Shown: positions 60,486-64,000 of the stretch, piece by piece | How positions within the stretch are numbered: the first letter of the stretch is position 1 | How the letters are laid out: each line of letters opens with the position of its first letter | Assembly: GCF_051307045.1 (NCBI RefSeq) | Contig: NZ_CP150452.1 | Location: 1,364,001-1,428,000, forward strand | Direction: 5' to 3' | DNA: 64,000 bases | Source of the DNA: Dryocola sp031988645 | GTDB lineage: Bacteria > Pseudomonadota > Gammaproteobacteria > Enterobacterales > Enterobacteriaceae | The notes under the pieces: model-generated | Told to the model about the DNA's origin: nothing | The model's database searches: none | The model's input: the letters and a program-made list of their open reading frames with translations, nothing else | Translations under genes and position numbers: made by a program

Positions 60486-60701
60486 ATGACGCTTGAGAGA
60501 GTCAGCGCCTTTATCACTTACTGCATCGCCGTGCTGCTTGCCTGGCTGGGTGACCTGTCGCTCAAGGATGCCTCAACGGTCGGCGGCGTGCTGATTGGCG
60601 TGTTGATGCTGGCGATCAACTGGTACTACAAACACCAGTCTTTCAAACTGCTGCGCGGCGGCAAAATCTCGCGGGGGGAGTATGAATCCTTCAATCGTTA
60701 A
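60486..60701 (+). CDS. Holin
   Basis: A 71-residue protein with two hydrophobic segments (AFITYCIAVLLAWLG and VGGVLIGVLMLAINWYY) and a basic C-terminus, the layout of a class II holin of the HP1/phage_holin_2 type. It takes the place of P2 gene Y, to which I see no similarity. It controls lysis timing with the SAR endolysin, whose start it overlaps by 20 bases. Confidence 0.85.
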   Translation: MTLERVSAFITYCIAVLLAWLGDLSLKDASTVGGVLIGVLMLAINWYYKHQSFKLLRGGKISRGEYESFNR

Positions 60702-61197
60702 GCGCTGCCTGGTCGGGGCGGTGCTGGCTATTGCCGCCACGCTGCCCGGCTTTCAGTCGCTTCATACCTCCGTTGAGGGGCTGAAACTGATTGGTGATTA
60801 CGAGGGCTGTCGCCTGCAGCCGTACCAGTGCAGCGCGGGCGTCTGGACTGACGGGATCGGCAACACTTCCGGCGTGACGCCTGGCAAAACCATCACCGAA
60901 CGCCAGGCGGCGCAGGGGCTGATTAGCAACGTGCTGATTGTCGAACGGGCGCTGGAGAAGTGCGTGGTGCCACCCGTGCCGCAAAAGGTCTATGACGCGG
61001 TGGTGTCGTTTGCCTTCAACGTCGGCACCGGCAATGCCTGCAGCTCCTCGCTGGTGAAACTGCTGAACCAAAAGCGCTGGGAGGATGCCTGCCGCCAGCT
61101 GCCGCGCTGGGTATATGTCAAAGGCGTGTTTAATCAGGGGCTGGATAACCGCCGTGCGCGGGAAATGGCCTGGTGCCTGCAAGGGGCTGGGGTATGA
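60682..61197 (+). CDS. SAR endolysin (lysozyme, GH24)
   Basis: A 171-residue muramidase with an N-terminal signal-anchor-release helix (residues about 9-23, weakly hydrophobic and Gly/Ala-rich). The triad is Glu41-x8-Cys50-x5-Thr56 (EGCRLQPYQCSAGVWT), i.e. the E-8-C-5-T variant of E-8-D-5-T. A Cys-containing triad and further cysteines suggest activation by disulfide exchange on release. It is unlike P2 gene K. It overlaps the lysB start by ATGA. Confidence 0.9.
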   Translation: MNPSIVKRCLVGAVLAIAATLPGFQSLHTSVEGLKLIGDYEGCRLQPYQCSAGVWTDGIGNTSGVTPGKTITERQAAQGLISNVLIVERALEKCVVPPVPQKVYDAVVSFAFNVGTGNACSSSLVKLLNQKRWEDACRQLPRWVYVKGVFNQGLDNRRAREMAWCLQGAGV

Positions 61198-61622
61198 CGC
61201 GCACGCTGGCGATAGCGTTGGCGCTGGTCATAACAGCGCTGGGCTGGCAGTCATGGCGGCTGAACAATGCCCGCCACACTATCGAGACGCAGGGCGAAGC
61301 GCTGGAGACGAAAACGCAGGAGCTGGCGAAGAAAAATAGCCAGCTCATCGGCCTGTCCATTCTGACCGAAACCAACAGCCGGGAGCAGATGCGGCTTTAT
61401 GCGGCAGCCGAGAAAACAACCGCGCTGCTGCGCAACCGACAGCACCGGATCGAGGAACTGAAACGTGAAAACGAAGAGTTACGCCGCTGGACTGACACTC
61501 CTTTGCCTGCTGATATTATCCGGCTGCGGGAGCGTCCGGCCCTCTCCGGAGGTGCAACTTACCGTGAATGGTTGTCCCAGAGTGACGCCGTGCAGCCTGA
61601 ACCCGTCAGCGCCGCGCACTAA
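61194..61622 (+). CDS. lysB: Spanin inner-membrane subunit LysB (Rz-like)
   Basis: A 142-residue protein with an N-terminal anchor (TLAIALALVITALGW) and a long periplasmic coiled coil (TIETQGEALETKTQELAKKNSQL to RRWTDTPLP). It is the i-spanin partner of LysC and fuses inner and outer membranes in the last lysis step. ATG 61194 overlaps the endolysin stop; the start at 61173 is a shadow. Confidence 0.9.
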   Translation: MTRTLAIALALVITALGWQSWRLNNARHTIETQGEALETKTQELAKKNSQLIGLSILTETNSREQMRLYAAAEKTTALLRNRQHRIEELKRENEELRRWTDTPLPADIIRLRERPALSGGATYREWLSQSDAVQPEPVSAAH

Positions 61623-61755
61623 CGGCGACCTGAACGCCTTGCTGGACGAAACCGAGGCCGCCTGGGCGGTCTGTGCTGATAAAGTGGACACGATAGTGGC
61701 GTGTCAGGAGCGAAACAGTGAACAAGCCGCAGTCTTTACGCAGTGCTCTGAATAA
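61465..61755 (+). CDS. lysC: Spanin outer-membrane lipoprotein LysC (Rz1-like)
   Basis: A 96-residue lipoprotein starting inside lysB in the +1 frame (GTG 61465). The signal LTLLCLLILSGC is a lipobox with the lipidated Cys near residue 21. The rest is rich in Pro and Cys. The embedded Rz/Rz1 layout is typical of P2-like lysis cassettes. Its end overlaps the start of R. Confidence 0.88.
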   Translation: MKTKSYAAGLTLLCLLILSGCGSVRPSPEVQLTVNGCPRVTPCSLNPSAPRTNGDLNALLDETEAAWAVCADKVDTIVACQERNSEQAAVFTQCSE

Positions 61756-62149
61756 GGCAGTGCCCTATGTGCGCGATAACCCGGACAAGCTGCATCTGTT
61801 CGTGGACAACGGTTCCCTGGTGGCAACCGGCGCGCGGTCCATGTCATGGGAATACCGCTACACCTTGAACGTGGTGATCGAGGATTTCAGCGGCGACCAG
61901 AACCTGCTGATGGCCCCGGTGCTGCTGTGGCTGAAAGCCAATCAGACGGATGCCATCAACAACCCGGACCTGCGTGAAAAGCTGTTCACCTTTGAGGTGG
62001 ATATCCTGCGCAACGACGTATGTGATATTAGCCTGAACCTGCAGCTGACCGAGCGCGTGCTGGTTAGCTCCGATGGCGCTATCTCGAAGGTTGAGGCGGA
62101 GCCAGAACCCGACGAGCCAGAAGAAATGTGGACGGTGAAGCGTGGATAA
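61718..62149 (+). CDS. R: Tail completion protein R
   Basis: A 143-residue P2-type tail completion protein (KPQSLRSALNKAVPYVRDNPDKLHLFVDNG, then YRYTLNVVIEDFSGD). GTG 61718 is the only start that includes the conserved N-terminus. It acts at the tail terminus with gpS. Confidence 0.92.
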   Translation: MNKPQSLRSALNKAVPYVRDNPDKLHLFVDNGSLVATGARSMSWEYRYTLNVVIEDFSGDQNLLMAPVLLWLKANQTDAINNPDLREKLFTFEVDILRNDVCDISLNLQLTERVLVSSDGAISKVEAEPEPDEPEEMWTVKRG

Positions 62150-62591
62150 TCTGCATAAGGTGGACGAGTGGCTGGCCGCACTGCTGGCGAATCTGGAGCC
62201 TGCAGCACGTCAGCGCATGATGCGTGAGCTGGCGCAGGAGCTGCGCCGGAATCAGCAAAATAATATCCGGCTGCAGCGCAACCCTGACGGCAGCGGCTAC
62301 GAGCCGCGAAAGGTCACGGTCCGGACTAAAAAAGGGCGTATTAAGCGGCAGATGTTTGCGAAGCTGCGCACGGCGAAATACCTGAAAACTGCAGCCAGCG
62401 CGGATTCAGCCAGCGTGCAGTTTTCAGGGAAGGTGCAGCGCATTGCGCGGGTACATCATTACGGCTTACGTGATCGTGTAAGCCGTAAGGGGCCGGAGGT
62501 GCGTTATTCGGAGCGGCGGTTGTTGGGTGTCAATGATGAAGTTGAAAACGTAACTCATGAGACTCTGCTACGTTGGCTAACCACTTACTGA
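62142..62591 (+). CDS. S: Tail completion protein S
   Basis: A 149-residue virion morphogenesis protein of the P2 S family (LAALLANLEPAARQRMMRELAQELRRNQQNNI, then PDGSGYEPRK and VARVHHYG-RD-like RIARVHHYGLRDRV). GTG 62142 overlaps the R end. The last 7 bases overlap the convergent cargo gene. Confidence 0.92.
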   Translation: MDNLHKVDEWLAALLANLEPAARQRMMRELAQELRRNQQNNIRLQRNPDGSGYEPRKVTVRTKKGRIKRQMFAKLRTAKYLKTAASADSASVQFSGKVQRIARVHHYGLRDRVSRKGPEVRYSERRLLGVNDEVENVTHETLLRWLTTY

Positions 62592-63286
62592 TTATCTTTT
62601 GAATTTTTTTTATTATTAGCTAGAGCTTCAATAAGACCTGTAATTATTTTTTCTTGAGGTAGTGATGGGGTTTTTTCAAAACTAACATTATGATCTCTTA
62701 AACATGATAAATATGCTTGGAATTGTTGTTGATCTCCCTTGCTTAAAATAAATGCTATTTTCTGGTTGTCGAAGTCAGTTCCAAGCTGCATGTAATATCT
62801 TATAAATACTAAAATTGATTTCATTACGAACCCAACAAATAGTATGACTGAAAAACTTAAGAGTACCGATGCAATGGATGATGCTATTTTTTCTGATGGA
62901 CTGTTAGGAGATAAGAGTGAGTTGACTATAGAAGCACTATAAAATAGGCCGTTATTGCCATTTTGCTTAGGCTCTTCAGCCGAAGTGTTATTGGTGGATT
63001 TTAACAAATCACCGAAAGTAGCATTGAAATTTTTTATTGCAGCTTCAGTTTTGGCTTTTTCTGAAAGTAAAAGTAATGAACTTGTAAGAGTGTTAATAGG
63101 CGATTGATTAGTTTTGGTATAATAGGCTCCAACCATAACCAAGGTAGCAACGAGTAGCATGGAGTATATTAAGATGAAGATAGATATTCGAGACTTTCTT
63201 GCTCTGTGTTCTAATACTTTTAAAATTTCATAATATTCAGATTCGCGCTCATATAAAGTTTCAATGGCTTCTACTTGGTTAGACAT
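62585..63286 (-). CDS. Uncharacterised two-TM prophage cargo protein between S and V
   Basis: A 233-residue AT-rich gene from ATG 63286 (MSNQVEAIETLYERESEYYE), with an in-frame start 39 bases earlier that seems less likely. A cytoplasmic N-terminus of about 34 residues is followed by a helix (ISIFILIYSMLLVATLVMVGA), about 90 predicted periplasmic residues, a second helix (SVLLSFSVILFVGFVMKSILVF), and a cytoplasmic tail of about 60 residues. I recognise no family. It is opposite to the late genes at the site where P2 has its own extra ORF (orf30), a known insertion point. Confidence 0.72.
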   Translation of the reverse strand: MSNQVEAIETLYERESEYYEILKVLEHRARKSRISIFILIYSMLLVATLVMVGAYYTKTNQSPINTLTSSLLLLSEKAKTEAAIKNFNATFGDLLKSTNNTSAEEPKQNGNNGLFYSASIVNSLLSPNSPSEKIASSIASVLLSFSVILFVGFVMKSILVFIRYYMQLGTDFDNQKIAFILSKGDQQQFQAYLSCLRDHNVSFEKTPSLPQEKIITGLIEALANNKKNSKDNQ

Positions 63287-63314
63287 AAAAATATTCTCAT
63301 CAGAATTCAACGAT

Positions 63315-63332
63315 TGTGCCAGCAACTATACA
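63315..63332 (+). promoter_or_regulatory. Ogr/Delta-type site of the V late promoter
   Basis: TGTGCCAGCAACTATACA fits TGT-N12-ACA and is centred 55 bases before the V start codon region. It lies just upstream of the cargo gene's start on the other strand. It restarts late transcription after the S-V insertion, as the P2 V promoter does. Confidence 0.65.
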
Positions 63333-63378
63333 AATCAAGTGATAGAGATTTCAATGTTTTCACTGGCATTATCTTCCT

Positions 63379-63957
63379 ATGAATGCACAACTCACAGAAA
63401 TCATGCGCCTTATCACCAACCTGATCCGCACCGGCACCGTGACCGAAGTGGACCGGGATAACTGGCTGTGCCGGGTGAAGGTAGGCGAGCTTGAAACCAA
63501 CTGGATTAACTGGCTGACGCTGCGGGCCGGAGGTGGCCGCACCTGGTGGTGCCCGTCACCAGATGAGCAGGTTGTGCTGCTGAGCATGGGCGGCAATCTG
63601 GAAACGGCTTTTGCGCTGCCCGCCATTTATTCCAATGAGTTTGCCCCACCGTCGGATTCCGTGGACGGCTGCGTGACGGAGTACCCGGACGGGGGCTGGT
63701 TTGAATACGAACCTGCTACCGGGCGCTGGCACGTCAGGGGTATCAAATCCATGGTGATCGAAGCTGCCGACAATATCATCCTCAGAACGGGTGAGTTCGT
63801 GATTGAGGCTGACACTACGCGCATTAACAGCGAGGTGGCGATCAATGGCGGCGTCACCCAGGGGGGCGGCCCGATGAGTTCCAACGGGATCGTGGTTGAT
63901 ACACACGGTCACACCGGCGTTAAGTCCGGCGGCGATACGTCAGGAGGCCCGGTATGA
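63379..63957 (+). CDS. V: Baseplate spike assembly protein V
   Basis: A 192-residue P2-type spike protein (P2 V is 211). The N-terminal oligonucleotide-binding fold includes LIRTGTVTEVD and WINWLTLRAGGGRTWWCPSPDEQVVLLSMGG. The C-terminal beta-helix tip ends with VDTHGHTGVKSGGDTSGGP; the HxH motif HGH binds the iron at the needle tip in P2 V. It overlaps W by ATGA. Confidence 0.93.
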   Translation: MNAQLTEIMRLITNLIRTGTVTEVDRDNWLCRVKVGELETNWINWLTLRAGGGRTWWCPSPDEQVVLLSMGGNLETAFALPAIYSNEFAPPSDSVDGCVTEYPDGGWFEYEPATGRWHVRGIKSMVIEAADNIILRTGEFVIEADTTRINSEVAINGGVTQGGGPMSSNGIVVDTHGHTGVKSGGDTSGGPV

Positions 63958-64000
63958 CGCTGTATATCGGCATGAACCAGGGCAACGGCAAAGCCATTAC
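63954..64000 (+). CDS. W: Baseplate protein W, N-terminal fragment
   Basis: The frame opens at ATG 63954, overlapping the V stop, and reads MTLYIGMNQGNGKAI to the window end. The G-MN---G start matches P2 gpW, a gp25-like baseplate wedge component. Only the first 15 or so residues are present. Confidence 0.85.
   Translation, partial: MTLYIGMNQGNGKAI

Larger units (their letters stand above)
43600..64000. mobile_element. P2/186-type prophage, right end outside the window
   Basis: Gene order int-cI-cox-cII-fil-A-cos-Q-P-O-N-M-L-X-holin-endolysin-lysB-lysC-R-S-V-W is that of P2-like temperate myophages in prophage orientation. The cI-cII-fil block and the SOS box between A and cos are features of the 186/Fels-2 branch. 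The left boundary is approximate. Tail genes after W, ogr and attR lie beyond 64000. Cargo genes are much more AT-rich than the structural genes. Three phage genes (cI, cII, N) carry apparent G/C insertions that are probably sequence errors. Confidence 0.93.

Noticed and set aside
1..64000. Insertion sequences, rRNA genes and CRISPR arrays
   Set aside because: No transposase, no rRNA segments and no direct-repeat arrays were seen anywhere in the window.

Overview
The window is enterobacterial chromosome carrying most of a P2/186-type prophage. Gene order and protein sequences follow Escherichia coli closely (yohF-yohD-yohC-pbpG-dld-bglX-osmF-yehYXW-yohO-mlrA; dinG-ybiB-ybiJ-mcbA-rlmF-ybiO-glnQPH-dps-rhtA-ompX-opgE-mntS-mntR-ybiR). 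The DNA is visibly GC-rich and several loci differ from E. coli, so a Cronobacter/Enterobacter/Kosakonia-like member of the Enterobacteriaceae is more likely than Escherichia. I cannot name the species.

Layout. 1-14.9 kb matches the E. coli 47-48 min segment: an SDR, a DedA protein, a Yip1-family protein, PBP7, D-lactate dehydrogenase, periplasmic beta-glucosidase, the OsmF/YehYXW ABC importer and the curli regulator MlrA. 15.0-16.1 kb holds roxA, which lies elsewhere in E. coli. From 16.3 kb the order switches to the E. coli 18 min segment: SOS helicase dinG, small stress proteins, rRNA methyltransferase, mechanosensitive channel, glutamine importer under NtrC/sigma-54 control, Dps, RhtA, OmpX, a phosphoethanolamine transferase and the manganese genes mntS/mntR. 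33.9-38.2 kb is a three-gene EmrA/EmrB/outer-membrane efflux set. 38.3-43.5 kb holds an aldo-keto reductase, ybiV, ybjJ/rcdA and an MFS transporter.

43.6 kb to the window end is the prophage, cut off inside gene W: int, cI, a cox-like gene, cII, fil, small early genes, replication gene A, an SOS-controlled segment, cos, Q/P (minus), O-N-M-L-X, holin, SAR endolysin, lysB/lysC, R, S, V, W. AT-rich cargo sits at three points: an uncharacterised coiled-coil membrane protein co-directional with cI and 9 bases behind it; a two-gene module between cos and Q whose second product looks like a putative AbiC-type abortive-infection protein; and a two-TM protein between S and V. The cos-Q pair is the best candidate for an undescribed defence system. 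The repressor has two tandem copies of its DNA-binding domain.

Seven otherwise well-conserved genes (ybiB, mntR, the efflux outer-membrane gene, rcdA, cI, cII, capsid N) are broken by extra G/C bases, and every break lies on a GGCC site. I read this as a systematic sequence error rather than seven real mutations, and annotate the intended full-length products.
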